Source of the DNA: Roseiarcus sp963721905
Lineage (GTDB): Bacteria > Pseudomonadota > Alphaproteobacteria > Rhizobiales > Beijerinckiaceae
Reading direction: 5' to 3'
Length of the DNA: 64,000 bases
Assembly (NCBI GenBank): GCA_963721905.1
Contig: CAVRMF010000011.1
Location: 372,001-436,000 of the forward strand
Shown here: piece after piece, positions 55,011-63,998 of the stretch
How the letters are laid out: the number at the start of each line of letters is the position of its first letter
Numbering within the stretch: position 1 is the stretch's first letter
Position numbers and translations under genes: made by a program
The notes under the pieces: generated by a model
What the model saw: the letters and a program-made list of their open reading frames with translations, nothing else
What the model was told of the DNA's origin: nothing
Databases searched by the model: none

Positions 55011-55580
55011 ATGACCCTAGTGACCCGCCGACAGCTTCTGGCCGCCGCGGCCAGCGGCGCCTTCGTGCTTTCGACGCGCGCGCGCGCCGACGCGCCGACC
55101 ACGTTCACCACTGACGAGATCGTCGACAACGGCCATAAGTTTTTTGGCAGTCTGTCGCGCGGACTGGCCGAAGCCGTCCAGGAGGCGGCGCGCCGCTGGG
55201 GGCTGCCGAACGCCTATGTCCTGGGCCAGGAGGCCTCCGCCGCGTTCATCGGCGGCCTCCGCTACGGCGAAGGCCGGATGTACACCCGCAACGCCGGCGA
55301 CCAGGCCGTCTTCTGGCAAGGGCCTTCTGTCGGTTTCGACGCGGGCGCCGACGGCGACCGGACGATGATGCTGGTCTACAACCTGCCGGCGGTCGGGGCG
55401 ATCTACGATCGCTTCGCCGGAATCGACGGATCGGCCTATTTTGTCGGCGGCTTCGGCTTCACGGCGCTGGGCCAGCGAGGCGTGATCGTCGTTCCGATCC
55501 GCACCGGCGTCGGCGCGCGGCTCGGAATCAACGTCAGCTATCTCAAATTCACCGAGCGGGCGACCTGGAATCCATTCTGA
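55011..55580 (+). CDS. eipA: DUF1134 envelope integrity protein, EipA-like
   Basis: About 189 residues from the ATG at 55011. Signal peptide with a TRRQLLAAAASGAFVL start (Tat-like double arginine) and cut near ARA. The rest is the DUF1134 domain: TTDEIVDNGHKFFGSLSRGL, PNAYVLGQEASAAFIGGLRY, and GVGARLGINVSYLKFT. EipA of Brucella is a periplasmic beta-barrel-like protein needed for envelope integrity. Assignment to the family is firm; function here is inferred. Confidence 0.9.
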   Translation: MTLVTRRQLLAAAASGAFVLSTRARADAPTTFTTDEIVDNGHKFFGSLSRGLAEAVQEAARRWGLPNAYVLGQEASAAFIGGLRYGEGRMYTRNAGDQAVFWQGPSVGFDAGADGDRTMMLVYNLPAVGAIYDRFAGIDGSAYFVGGFGFTALGQRGVIVVPIRTGVGARLGINVSYLKFTERATWNPF

Positions 55581-55695
55581 CTGAAATTCATTCTACTTTA
55601 GATCGCCACAACCCGACCGTTGCGCGTTGAGCTATGCAGCGGCGCGGCCCTATGCGAAGATGAACCCGGGGCTTTGAGCTCAGGGACAGGGCCAG

Positions 55696-57023
55696 GTGAT
55701 CGAGCCGGCGATCTATTTCGCAATCGGTTTCCTCGTCGCCTCACTGGCGGCGGTCGTTTTGACGCCCGTCGCGTCCCGGCGGGCGCGGCGGCTCGCCGAA
55801 GCGCGCGCAAGGCTGCAGGCGCCGCTCTCGGAGCGCCAGGCGATCGCCGAACGCGACGCCTTGCGCGCCGAGCATGCGGTCGCTGAGGCGCGGCTCGAGC
55901 GCCGGGTGACGCTGGCGGAGGAGGCCGCCATCGCGCTTCGGGCCGAAGTCGGGCACAAGTCGGTCAGGGTCGTCATGCTCGAGGCGGATTCGGCCGAACA
56001 GTCGAGCGTCGACTTCGACCGCCGCGCCCGGATCGAGGCGCTCGAGTTCTCAATGCCGCGATCTCGAAGTCGCGATGGGGGCGAGCCAAATCGCCATTCA
56101 CGACCTCGTCGCCCAGCGGGATAAAGCCGATGCGGCCGAGGTTGCGGCGGTTGCCCGGCAGATCGAGCTCGAGGCGGAGGCGAGCCGCGCCCGGGCGGGA
56201 GCGGCGATCATTGCCGCTCGTGCGGAAAGCCTCGAGGGACGGTACGACCATCATTCGCGGTCGGCGAAATCGGCTGCGGAAAGAGCTGAAGCCGTCCGCG
56301 CCGAACTTGTCCGCGCGCTCGCCGGGCAAAGCGAGCGAGCGCTCAAGCTTGAGGAACGCCTGCGCGAAGCGCTCGCTCTCAACGAGAGTTCTGAGGGAGG
56401 GCGCATCGAGAGGCGACGGCATCCTCGAAGACACCCAACGGCGGCTGGCGGACCTCGAATCGCGGCTCGCGTTCAGCGAAAAGGTTCGCGAGGAGACCCT
56501 GCTCGAAAACGGGCGCCAGCTCGCGGTCCTCGCCGACCGGGAAGCGGCGCTCAAAGCGGCGCAGATCAGGGCCGTCGAACAGGAGGCGCGCCTGGCTCAG
56601 GCTAGCGCCGACGCGCGCGCCAACGAAAGCGCGGCGGCGCTGCGGGCTCAGTCCCTGATCATGGCCCATGCGGCGATGGATGGGTCGCTCCGCGCTGCGC
56701 GCGCGGACCACGAAGTCGTGAGCCGGGAGAACGACGCGCTGCGCGCTAAGATCGCTCAGCTCTCGGCCTCCGCCATCCATACCGCCGGGCATGCCGCAGA
56801 GGATGCGGCGCTGAGGGAATCGATCGAGCGCCTCGGCCGCGAGGTCGCCCGGCTCTTCGCCGCCCGGAAGGCGGCGAAACGGGAAGATCCCGCTCCGTCG
56901 GGACGGTTTCCCTTCGCCGGCCCCGAGGCGGGCGTTCTGGTCGACCCGTTGAATGACGGACGGCCGACGTTCGGAGAAGGTCCTGGCCGGCGCGTCGTCC
57001 GGTCGCGCGCGCCCGACCGGTGA
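55696..57023 (+). pseudogene. Membrane-anchored coiled-coil protein, with two frameshifts
   Basis: Three successive frames make one gene. Frame 1 from the GTG at 55696 encodes a membrane anchor (PAIYFAIGFLVASLAAVVLT) and the first coiled coil; frame 2 (after about 56047) carries QCRDLEVAMGASQIAIHDLV; frame 3 (after about 56396) carries GILEDTQRRLADLESRL to the end with a low-complexity C-terminus. Each join needs one base dropped, from TT at 56047-56048 and from the G run near 56396-56400. Repaired length about 441 residues. Alanine, arginine and glutamate rich; function unknown. Similar anchored proteins occur in other Rhizobiales. Confidence 0.75.
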
Positions 57024-57108
57024 CGCGCAGGATTCGTTCGTTGCGTTCCCGATCGATAAACTGATAGAGGCCGGAACGGGGTTAAGGTTCCGGCGAGGGG
57101 GAAACGTC

Positions 57109-57699
57109 ATGAGCGAATCGGCGGAAACGGCGGATAAGGCGGTCGAGGCCAAGGAACGAGACCGCACCGTCGCGCTCATCATCGCCATCCTCGCGTTGAT
57201 GCTCGCGTTGGCGGAAGCCGGCGCGAAAAACGCGCAGCACCTCTCGACCGAGAAGAACATCGAGGCCTCGGACCTGTTCAATTTCTACCAGGCCAAGAAG
57301 ATTCGCTCGACCGTGGTCGAGACCGCTTCCGAGATGCTCGAGGCGCAGAAGAGCGGCCTCGCTGACCCCAAGGCGCAGGAGGCGGTCGACAAACAGATAG
57401 CAGCTTTCAAGACGACCGTCGCCAACTTCGACAAGGATCCGAAGAAGCCCGAGGACAGCCTCGACGCGATTCAAGAACGGGCCAATGCTGCGACTGAGGC
57501 GCGCGAACTCGCGAACCACAAGCTCGAGCATTACGAGCTCGGGAGCGGCCTCACCCAGATCGCGATCGTCCTGGCGTCGGCCTCGATCATCACCGGCATC
57601 GCCGTCCTCATGTGGCTCAGCGTCGGCCTCGGCGCCATCGGCGCGATTCTGCTGGCCTTCGGCTTTTTCGCCCCGACCGTGCTGGGCTTCATGGGGTAG
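57109..57699 (+). CDS. DUF4337 family membrane protein
   Basis: About 196 residues from the ATG at 57109. The DUF4337 layout is complete: N-terminal membrane segment (about 20-37, VALIIAILALMLALAEAGAK), KNIEASDLFNFYQAKKIRST, a coiled middle region, LEHYELGSGLTQIAIVLASA and a C-terminal membrane pair ending with LAFGFFAPTVLGF. Function unknown. It follows the coiled-coil gene by 85 bases. Confidence 0.9.
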   Translation: MSESAETADKAVEAKERDRTVALIIAILALMLALAEAGAKNAQHLSTEKNIEASDLFNFYQAKKIRSTVVETASEMLEAQKSGLADPKAQEAVDKQIAAFKTTVANFDKDPKKPEDSLDAIQERANAATEARELANHKLEHYELGSGLTQIAIVLASASIITGIAVLMWLSVGLGAIGAILLAFGFFAPTVLGFMG

Positions 57700-57791
57700 C
57701 GCCTCGCTCTCCCGCCACCCTGTGGGGGACGCAAGAGGGGGCGGGAACGCGTCCGACCCTAGATGCAACTCGCCTCAGGCAAGCGTGCCTT

Positions 57792-58949
57792 TTACTTCGC
57801 GCGCATGCGCTGCGGCGGCCCGTCGCGCCCGGACGCGCCGCGAGCGGGAACGGCGCGAGCCGGCTCCGCCGGCGCCCGGCCGTCGGCCGAAGCCCGATGC
57901 TTCGGCCGCATAACGGCGCCGTCCCGCAGCGCCGCGACGATCATCGTCGCGGCGTTCCGGTCGAGCGCGTTGTTGAGACGGGCGAGCGCGCGAATGCGCT
58001 GATAGCTGGCGCCGGCCGCCAGATCGTTCGAGATCAGCACCCGCACCAAGACTTCGTTGGACGCGCCAAGCGCGCAGAGGGCGACGGCAAGCGGCTCACC
58101 GGATACGTCGTCGACGATCCGCTCAGCGAGATCGGGGTCGCAATCGAGCGCCTCGGCGAGCGTGGAGACAAACCGCTCCGGCTGCCGGGCGACGGCCGCC
58201 ACCTCCAGTTCGTCAAGCGTCGGCGACGGCGTCGAGAGAACGGAGCCGGGCGGGCGGCCGAGCTGCATGCGTTGCGCCGCGAGAAGAATCTCGACCCGCT
58301 GGTCGGGCCGCGCGACGAGGAAGAGAAGCGCATATTCCGCTCGAACCGGGCGGCGCTCGAGAAGCGCTTCCGCAAGCCGAAGGTCGCCCCGCTCTTCCGC
58401 CAGGCTTCGCGCCCGTCTGAGGAGGCGGATGAGCGCCGCTCTTTCGAAGTCAGCGAAGGCGTTTCGCGCGAGCGCGATCAGCACGCCGGCGTCGTCGTGG
58501 AATGTGATGAGGTTCGCAAGCGCGGGGCTCAGCGGCTTCCGTCTCGCGACCGCGGTCGCCTCGCGCGCCCCCCGCGCGATCGCCTCCTTGAGCTCCCGGT
58601 CGGAGTAAGCGACGGCATTCTCGAGCACGAAGTCCGAAAGCTCCGGGCCCATCGCTTCGAGCTTCAAAACGAGGCGGAGCGGCGTCCTCGCGCACGTCGC
58701 GAGCTTGCGCGCGATCTCGAGGCGCGTCGCCGGGTCGGCGGCCTCGAGCTGCTCTGCCATGACCTCGGCGAAGGTCTCGATGGCCTGAGGTTCGTCCGGC
58801 TCGGCGGCGACGAAATGGTCGCTCGCCACCCGAAGCCAGATCCTGCGATCCCTCGCGCTCTCGCTTTGCGCCAACGTGGTGAGGAACGGAAAGTCTTGAA
58901 GCGTGAGATCGCGCAAGAACGGGACCGGGCAAGATAGCAACTTGGCCAT
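57792..58949 (-). CDS. DUF2336 domain protein
   Basis: About 385 residues from the ATG at 58949. An all-alpha protein with HEAT-like stretches: LEAADPATRLEIARKLATCA, PLRLVLKLEAMGPELSDFVL and PLSPALANLITFHDDAGVLI. The family is alphaproteobacterial, of unknown function and associated with regulatory or cell-cycle proteins in some species. The last 60 residues are disordered and rich in Pro, Ala and Arg. Convergent with the DUF4337 gene, 92 bases apart. Confidence 0.85.
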   Translation of the reverse strand: MAKLLSCPVPFLRDLTLQDFPFLTTLAQSESARDRRIWLRVASDHFVAAEPDEPQAIETFAEVMAEQLEAADPATRLEIARKLATCARTPLRLVLKLEAMGPELSDFVLENAVAYSDRELKEAIARGAREATAVARRKPLSPALANLITFHDDAGVLIALARNAFADFERAALIRLLRRARSLAEERGDLRLAEALLERRPVRAEYALLFLVARPDQRVEILLAAQRMQLGRPPGSVLSTPSPTLDELEVAAVARQPERFVSTLAEALDCDPDLAERIVDDVSGEPLAVALCALGASNEVLVRVLISNDLAAGASYQRIRALARLNNALDRNAATMIVAALRDGAVMRPKHRASADGRAPAEPARAVPARGASGRDGPPQRMRAK

Positions 58950-59070
58950 CAAGAAGCTCTCACCGAGTTAGCTTAGTCTCATTGAGGGAGTCTTAACCCT
59001 TCGCCCCCGATATACGGGAGAAGGGCGCTGATCGGGAACATCGCGCGGGAACGGGTACGGCGGGCACTTT

Positions 59071-59277
59071 ATGGGCGATCTCATCGCCTTTCGGTCACAA
59101 AGATCTTCTGGCCAGGCCAGGTCCTCAGGGACCGGCGCGGAGATCCTTTTCTTCACCGGCGTCCGCTATCAGCGCATGACTGAAGTCGCGCCTTCGTCGA
59201 TCGCGACGCCGCAACAGCCGCAACCGGGCGGCAAAGGCGGCGGCGCCGGTCCGGCCAAGCGGCGACGGCGCAACTGA
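59071..59277 (+). CDS. Small conserved protein, unknown function
   Basis: 68 residues: DLIAFRSQRSS near the N-terminus, GAEILFFTGVRYQRM in the middle and a proline/glycine-rich tail ending KRRRRN. Small proteins with the same EILFFTGVRYxR motif and basic tail recur in Rhizobiales, as I recall, often near serC. No function known. It is 114 bases upstream of serC, and that gap contains the serC-type RNA. Confidence 0.7.
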   Translation: MGDLIAFRSQRSSGQARSSGTGAEILFFTGVRYQRMTEVAPSSIATPQQPQPGGKGGGAGPAKRRRRN

Positions 59278-59334
59278 GTCGGCCGCTCCGCCGCAATAAT
59301 CCGCCTTGCCATCACTCCGCCCTTCCGCTATTGC

Positions 59335-59388
59335 CCGCGGCGGGACACCTCTCCCCAACGAGAGGCGCCCATCTGAGAGGATGGAACA
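59335..59388 (+). ncRNA. serC-type leader RNA (two hairpins)
   Basis: Directly before serC. Hairpin 1: CCTCTC 59348-59353, loop CCCAAC, GAGAGG 59360-59365. Hairpin 2: CCATC 59369-59373, loop TGAGAG, GATGG 59380-59384, only seven bases from the ATG at 59392. Two short hairpins right at the ribosome site of serC are the described form of the alphaproteobacterial serC RNA motif, which is thought to regulate this gene; the ligand is not known to me. The second hairpin would cover the Shine-Dalgarno region (GAGAGGA), so folding should hinder translation. Confidence 0.7.
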
Positions 59389-59391
59389 ACA

Positions 59392-60564
59392 ATGACGATG
59401 ACGACGCCCGCCGTTCGGCCTGCGAACGCGTGTTTTTCTTCCGGCCCCTGCGCCAAGCGCCCCGGCTGGACCCCCACAGTTCTTCATGATGCGGTGCTCG
59501 GGCGCTCACATCGCGCGAAAATCGGCAAAGCCAAGCTCAAGCTCGCGATCGATCTCACCCGCGAAGTGCTCGGCGTTCCCGGCGACTACCGCATCGGCAT
59601 CACGCCGGCCTCCGACACCGGCGCGGTCGAAATGGCGCTCTGGTCGCTGCTCGGCGCGCGCGGCGTCGACGTGCTCGCCTGGGAAAGTTTTGGCGAAGGC
59701 TGGGTCACCGACATCGTCAAGGAGCTGAAGCTCAAAGATGCGCGGACGCTGAAAGCTCCTTATGGCGAGTTGCCGGATCTCGGCCAGGTCGACTTCGACC
59801 GCGACGTCGTCTTCACCTGGAACGGCACCACGTCGGGCGTTCGCGTTCCGGACGCCAACTGGATCCCATCCGACCGCGCGGGCCTGACAATTTGCGACGC
59901 GACGTCGGCCGCGTTTGCGCAGGACCTCAACTGGCCGAAGCTCGATGTTGCGACCTTCTCCTGGCAGAAGGTTCTCGGCGGCGAGGCGGCGCACGGAGTG
60001 ATCATCTTAAGCCCCCGGGCGGCGGAGCGGCTTCAGACCTATACGCCTTCATGGCCGATGCCGAAGGTCTTCCGCCTCGCCAAAGGCGGCAAATTGATCG
60101 AGGGCATCTTCGAGGGCGAGACGATCAACACGCCCTCGATGCTGTGCGTCGAGGACTATATCGATGCGCTCAATTGGGCGAAGTCGCTCGGCGGCGTGAA
60201 GGCGCTCATCGGCCGCGCCGACGCCAACGCTGCGGCGATCACGGACTGGGTCGAGCGCACGCCCTGGATCGATTTCCTCCCGCGAGCGCCGGAGACGCGG
60301 TCGAACACCAGCGTCTGCCTCAAGGTCATCGATCCTGCCGTCGCCGCGCTTCCGACGGACGGGCAGGCGGCCTTCGTCAAGGCGCTCACGGGCCTGCTCG
60401 AGAAGGAGAAGGTCGCTTTCGACATCGGTTCCTATCGCGACGCGCCGCCGGGCTTGCGCATCTGGTGCGGCGCGACGGTCGAGGCCGACGATGTCGAAGC
60501 GCTGACCCGCTGGCTCGATTACGCCTTCGCGATCGAGAAGGGCCGGCTCGCCAAAGCGGCCTGA
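59392..60564 (+). CDS. serC: Phosphoserine aminotransferase
   Basis: Converts 3-phosphohydroxypyruvate to phosphoserine. 390 residues of the large alphaproteobacterial type: CFSSGPCAKRPGW near the start, GITPASDTGAVEMALWSLLG, TSGVRVPDANWI, and the PLP-lysine region ATFSWQKVLGGEAAHGVIIL. Followed by serA after 281 bases; preceded by a two-hairpin serC-type RNA. Serine supply is important in methylotrophs that use the serine cycle, though no other cycle gene is here. Confidence 0.95.
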   Translation: MTMTTPAVRPANACFSSGPCAKRPGWTPTVLHDAVLGRSHRAKIGKAKLKLAIDLTREVLGVPGDYRIGITPASDTGAVEMALWSLLGARGVDVLAWESFGEGWVTDIVKELKLKDARTLKAPYGELPDLGQVDFDRDVVFTWNGTTSGVRVPDANWIPSDRAGLTICDATSAAFAQDLNWPKLDVATFSWQKVLGGEAAHGVIILSPRAAERLQTYTPSWPMPKVFRLAKGGKLIEGIFEGETINTPSMLCVEDYIDALNWAKSLGGVKALIGRADANAAAITDWVERTPWIDFLPRAPETRSNTSVCLKVIDPAVAALPTDGQAAFVKALTGLLEKEKVAFDIGSYRDAPPGLRIWCGATVEADDVEALTRWLDYAFAIEKGRLAKAA

Positions 60565-60597
60565 CCATGCTGCGCGCAATTGCTCTCCGGCGCGCAC

Positions 60598-60749
60598 CCC
60601 CTTCTCCCTTGGGGAGAAGGTGGCGGGCGAAGCCCGACGGATGAGGGCTTTAGCCGCCGATGCGCGATGACTTTGCAAGATCGCGGCGTCCCGCCGCCCC
60701 CTCATCCGGCCGCCCTTCGGGCGTCCACCTTCTCCCTGAGGGAGAAGGG
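60598..60749. repeat. Long imperfect inverted repeat between serC and serA
   Basis: Left arm 60598-60647 and right arm 60698-60749 are complementary over about 50 bases with few mismatches: CCCTTCTCCC..GGGAGAAGG and GATGAGGG on the left match CCCTCATCC and CCTTCTCCC..GGGAGAAGGG on the right. Each arm also has a small internal hairpin (CTCCCTTGGGGAG and CTCCCTGAGGGAG). A 50-base spacer lies between. It resembles the families of intergenic palindromic repeats common in alphaproteobacteria; it may stabilise the serC transcript or end transcription. Confidence 0.75.
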
Positions 60750-60845
60750 TATCGCTCGGTCTCGTCGCTTCGCCTCTGACATAAGCGAGGGACTTCTCTT
60801 CATCCCATGCGGCTCGTGATAGCTGCTCTTTTGAAGGTTTCGACC

Positions 60846-62426
60846 ATGGCTCCTCGCGTCCTCATTTCCGACAAGCTTTCTCCCGCGGCCGTCGCCATCT
60901 TCAAGGAGCGCGGGGTCGAGGCCGACGTCAAACCCGGGCTCGACAAGGACGAGCTCGCCAAAATCATCGGCGACTATGACGGCCTTGCGATCCGCTCCGC
61001 CACCAAGGTCACCGCGAAGCTGCTCGAACAGGCGAAGAAATTGAAGGTCGTCGGCCGCGCCGGCATCGGCGTCGACAACGTCGACATTCCAGCCGCGACC
61101 GCGCGCGGCGTCATCGTGATGAATACCCCGTTCGGCAATTCGATCACGACGGCGGAGCATGCGATCGCGCTCATGTTCGCGCTCGCCCGTCAGATCCCGT
61201 CCGCCGACGTCTCGACCCAGGCGGGAAAATGGGAAAAGAACCGCTTCATGGGCGTCGAGCTGACTGGCAAGACGCTCGGCGTGATCGGCTGCGGCAACAT
61301 CGGCTCGATCGCCGCCTCGCGGGGGATGGGCCTCAAGATGCGGGTCATCGCCTACGATCCGTTCCTCAGCGCCGAGCGCGCGGCCGAGATCGGCGTCGAG
61401 AAAGTCGAACTGAACGATCTCCTGGCGCGCGCCGACTTCATCACGCTGCACACGCCCCTGACCGCGCAGACCAAGAATATCCTGTCGGCCGAAAATCTCG
61501 CGAAAACCAAGAAGGGCGTCCGCATCATCAATTGCGCGCGCGGCGGCCTGGTCGACGAAGCGGCGCTACGTGCGGCGCTCGACAGCGGCCATGTCGCAGG
61601 CGCGGCTTTCGATGTCTTCGTCGAGGAGCCGGCTGCGGCCAATCCGCTCTTCGGCCATCCGAACTTCATCGCCACTCCGCATCTCGGGGCGTCGACCAAC
61701 GAAGCCCAGGAGAACGTGGCGCTTCAGGTCGCCGAACAGATGTCGGACTATCTGATCCGCGGCGCGATCACCAATGCAGTGAACTTCCCCTCGATCACCG
61801 CCGAGGAAGCGCCGAAGCTGAAGCCCTTCATCGCGCTTGCAGAAGGACTGGGCTCTTTCGCCGGCCAGCTGACCCAGGCGCCGATCGACAAAATCACGAT
61901 CACCTACGAAGGCGCGGTCGCGGATCTCAAAATCAAGGCGCTGACATCGGCGGCGATTGCAGGTCTGCTTCGGCCGTCGCTTGTCGACGTCAACGTCGTC
62001 TCGGCGCCGACGGTCGCGGCTCATCGCGGCATCGTGATCGAGGAGATGACGCGTGCGGCGGAAGGCGATTACGAGAGCTTCATCACGCTGACGGTCGCGA
62101 CCGCCGAGCAGACCCGCTCGATCGGCGGAACGGTCTTCCATGACGGCAAGCCGCGAATCCTCGCGATCAAGGGCATCAAGGTCGACGCCGAGTTCACCCC
62201 GTCGATGATCTATGTCACCAACGACGACAAGCCGGGCTTCATCGGCCGGTTCGCAAGCGTGCTCGGCGACGCCGGGGTTAATATCGCGACCTTCGCCCTC
62301 GGACGCGACGAGCCCGGCGGCTCGGCGATCGCGCTGGTCTCGATCGACGGCGAAGCGCCGCCCCAGGTGTTGGAGAAGGTCGGCAAACTGAAGGGCGTGC
62401 GGCAGGCGACGGCGCTGCGCTTCTGA
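60846..62426 (+). CDS. serA: D-3-phosphoglycerate dehydrogenase
   Basis: First step of serine synthesis from 3-phosphoglycerate. About 526 residues from the ATG at 60846. Substrate domain (ISDKLSPAAVAIF), NAD-binding LGVIGCGNIGSIAASRG, GRAGIGVDNVD, INCARGGLVDE and HLGASTNEAQ (catalytic His region) are all present. The C-terminal half contains the intervening domain (VAAHRGIVIEEM) and an ACT domain (MIYVTNDDKPGFIGRFASVL) that senses serine in related enzymes. Forms a functional pair with serC. Confidence 0.96.
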   Translation: MAPRVLISDKLSPAAVAIFKERGVEADVKPGLDKDELAKIIGDYDGLAIRSATKVTAKLLEQAKKLKVVGRAGIGVDNVDIPAATARGVIVMNTPFGNSITTAEHAIALMFALARQIPSADVSTQAGKWEKNRFMGVELTGKTLGVIGCGNIGSIAASRGMGLKMRVIAYDPFLSAERAAEIGVEKVELNDLLARADFITLHTPLTAQTKNILSAENLAKTKKGVRIINCARGGLVDEAALRAALDSGHVAGAAFDVFVEEPAAANPLFGHPNFIATPHLGASTNEAQENVALQVAEQMSDYLIRGAITNAVNFPSITAEEAPKLKPFIALAEGLGSFAGQLTQAPIDKITITYEGAVADLKIKALTSAAIAGLLRPSLVDVNVVSAPTVAAHRGIVIEEMTRAAEGDYESFITLTVATAEQTRSIGGTVFHDGKPRILAIKGIKVDAEFTPSMIYVTNDDKPGFIGRFASVLGDAGVNIATFALGRDEPGGSAIALVSIDGEAPPQVLEKVGKLKGVRQATALRF

Positions 62427-62674
62427 CTTTGGCTGGAAGCCCCAGGGGAGCTGGTTTCGGAAAAGTCGACATTTTCTTGCCAAACAGGCCGACCTGTGGT
62501 TTGCTGTTCACAGGACGTGAGCGCGGCGGTCCGGCGTTATAGGCAAGTATGCCATGTTGATTTAAGAGGATCGCGTGGGAACGGAAAGGCGCCGCAAGCC
62601 TTTGAAATCGCAAGAAACGACGATGGGAAAAGGCGCCTAGCATAGGGCGCGAAGGGCGGCGGACGACAATTCCG

Positions 62675-62896
62675 ATGACCGATGAACCATTAAGCCCGCC
62701 CTCGCCTGCGAAGCCGCCCTCACGAAAGACCGATCCTCGTCTGCTCGAGCTGCTCGTCTGCCCTGTGACCCGCGCCGAGCTCATCTACGACGCCGAGCGG
62801 CAGGAGCTGATCTCGCGGCCGGCGAAGCTCGCCTATCCGATCCGCGACGGCGTGCCGATCATGCTGCCGGAGGAGGCGCGGAAGCTCGAGGATTAA
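62675..62896 (+). CDS. Trm112-family protein
   Basis: 73 residues. The Trm112p core is present: DPRLLELLVCPVTRAELIYD, then LAYPIRDGVPIMLPEEAR. Eukaryotic Trm112 activates methyltransferases; bacterial copies (YcaR-like) are mostly uncharacterised. Only one cysteine remains, so no zinc knuckle is expected. The 3' end overlaps the convergent acetyltransferase gene by 38 bases. Confidence 0.92.
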   Translation: MTDEPLSPPSPAKPPSRKTDPRLLELLVCPVTRAELIYDAERQELISRPAKLAYPIRDGVPIMLPEEARKLED

Positions 62897-63998
62897 GGCT
62901 TCGGCGCCATCGGTTGACGAGCCCCTTGACCTGCTCGCGCGCCAAAGCCTTCGCTCGCCGGGCGCCGAGCGCGAGCCCGAATGCGAAGGAGGAATCCGGC
63001 GTCGTCTGAAGCACGAAATCGGCCAGATCGATTCGCGCCGTCCAGATCCGGTCGATCATCGGATGGTCGGGATCGGCGCAGGAATTGGCGAGCGCGAGGC
63101 CGCGGTCAGCCTGAAGATCGGGCGACATCGCGAGCGTGAGCTGCAGCCCGGGCGAGAACGGCGCGTAGGCCGGATCGTAAGCCGTCTTCCAATAATGGGC
63201 GCGCGCCTCCGAGCGCAGGACCACGCCCGCCGCGATCGCGCGTCCGTCGAGCGAGAGCCGAGCGATCTGCAATCGCCGCTGCGAGGCGAAGCCGGCGAGC
63301 ATCTCGCGAGCGAACGCGGCGCGCTCCGGATCGGCTTTCAGCGCGGTCCCGCGAGCGCCCTTCCAGCCCGCGGCCTCGAGCCGCAGAAAGTCCTCGATCG
63401 ACGCCGGATCGTCGGACCATTCGAAATCAAGTCGGCCGCGCTCGATGAGCCGCCGCTTCAACCGCGCCCATTCCTTCCGCCGCTTGGCGGCGAGCGGAGG
63501 GTCGAAGGTTGCGCCGTCGTCGCAGGCGAGAGCGGCGCGTCGCCGGGGATTGGAGACGTTGAGCCGAAGCGACCGTTTCGCAGCAAGCGTGCGAAGCGTC
63601 TCGGCAAGCGCGCCGTTGACGTCGACACTGCCGAGGCCGAGCCCAACCGCGCCCGGCCGATGGCGCGCCAGCCAGCCGATCATCGACTCCAGCGCCGGGG
63701 CCGGCGCTTCTCGATCGAGGAGCAGCGCGGCAAGCGGCCCCTGCTCGTGGCGCCATATGTCGACGACGACGCCGAACGGGACGAGGTTCGGCTGCAGCGC
63801 GGCAATTGCATTCAGCCTCGTCCGCTTGGGGCCATTCCAGACGCAGAGCACAATGGTTTTCCGCTGCGAGAGATGGCGCAGAGCCGGGATAAGGAAGGCG
63901 CTCTCGGCAAACGGGTTCGGCTCCAGAGCGCGGGCCGCGAGGTCGTCCCAGCATGGCCCGAGGCGCTCAAACTCCGAGGCCGAGCAGACGTCGATCAC
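62859..63998 (-). CDS. FemAB/BioF2-like GNAT acetyltransferase, possibly 5'-partial
   Basis: 379 codons to the right window edge. The GTG at 63998 could be a start, but the frame may extend outside, so the gene may be partial. A double-GNAT (BioF2-like acetyltransferase, FemAB-related) fold is suggested by FAESAFLIPALRHLS near the start, LDFEWSDDPASIEDFLRLEA and GWKGARGTAL, then ARLSLDGRAIAAGVVLRSEA and AHYWKTAYDPAYAPFSPGLQ. Members act in capsule, exopolysaccharide or cell-wall acylation. The C-terminal 30 residues are basic and proline rich. Substrate unknown. Confidence 0.75.
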   Translation of the reverse strand: MIDVCSASEFERLGPCWDDLAARALEPNPFAESAFLIPALRHLSQRKTIVLCVWNGPKRTRLNAIAALQPNLVPFGVVVDIWRHEQGPLAALLLDREAPAPALESMIGWLARHRPGAVGLGLGSVDVNGALAETLRTLAAKRSLRLNVSNPRRRAALACDDGATFDPPLAAKRRKEWARLKRRLIERGRLDFEWSDDPASIEDFLRLEAAGWKGARGTALKADPERAAFAREMLAGFASQRRLQIARLSLDGRAIAAGVVLRSEARAHYWKTAYDPAYAPFSPGLQLTLAMSPDLQADRGLALANSCADPDHPMIDRIWTARIDLADFVLQTTPDSSFAFGLALGARRAKALAREQVKGLVNRWRRSLNPRASAPPPAA

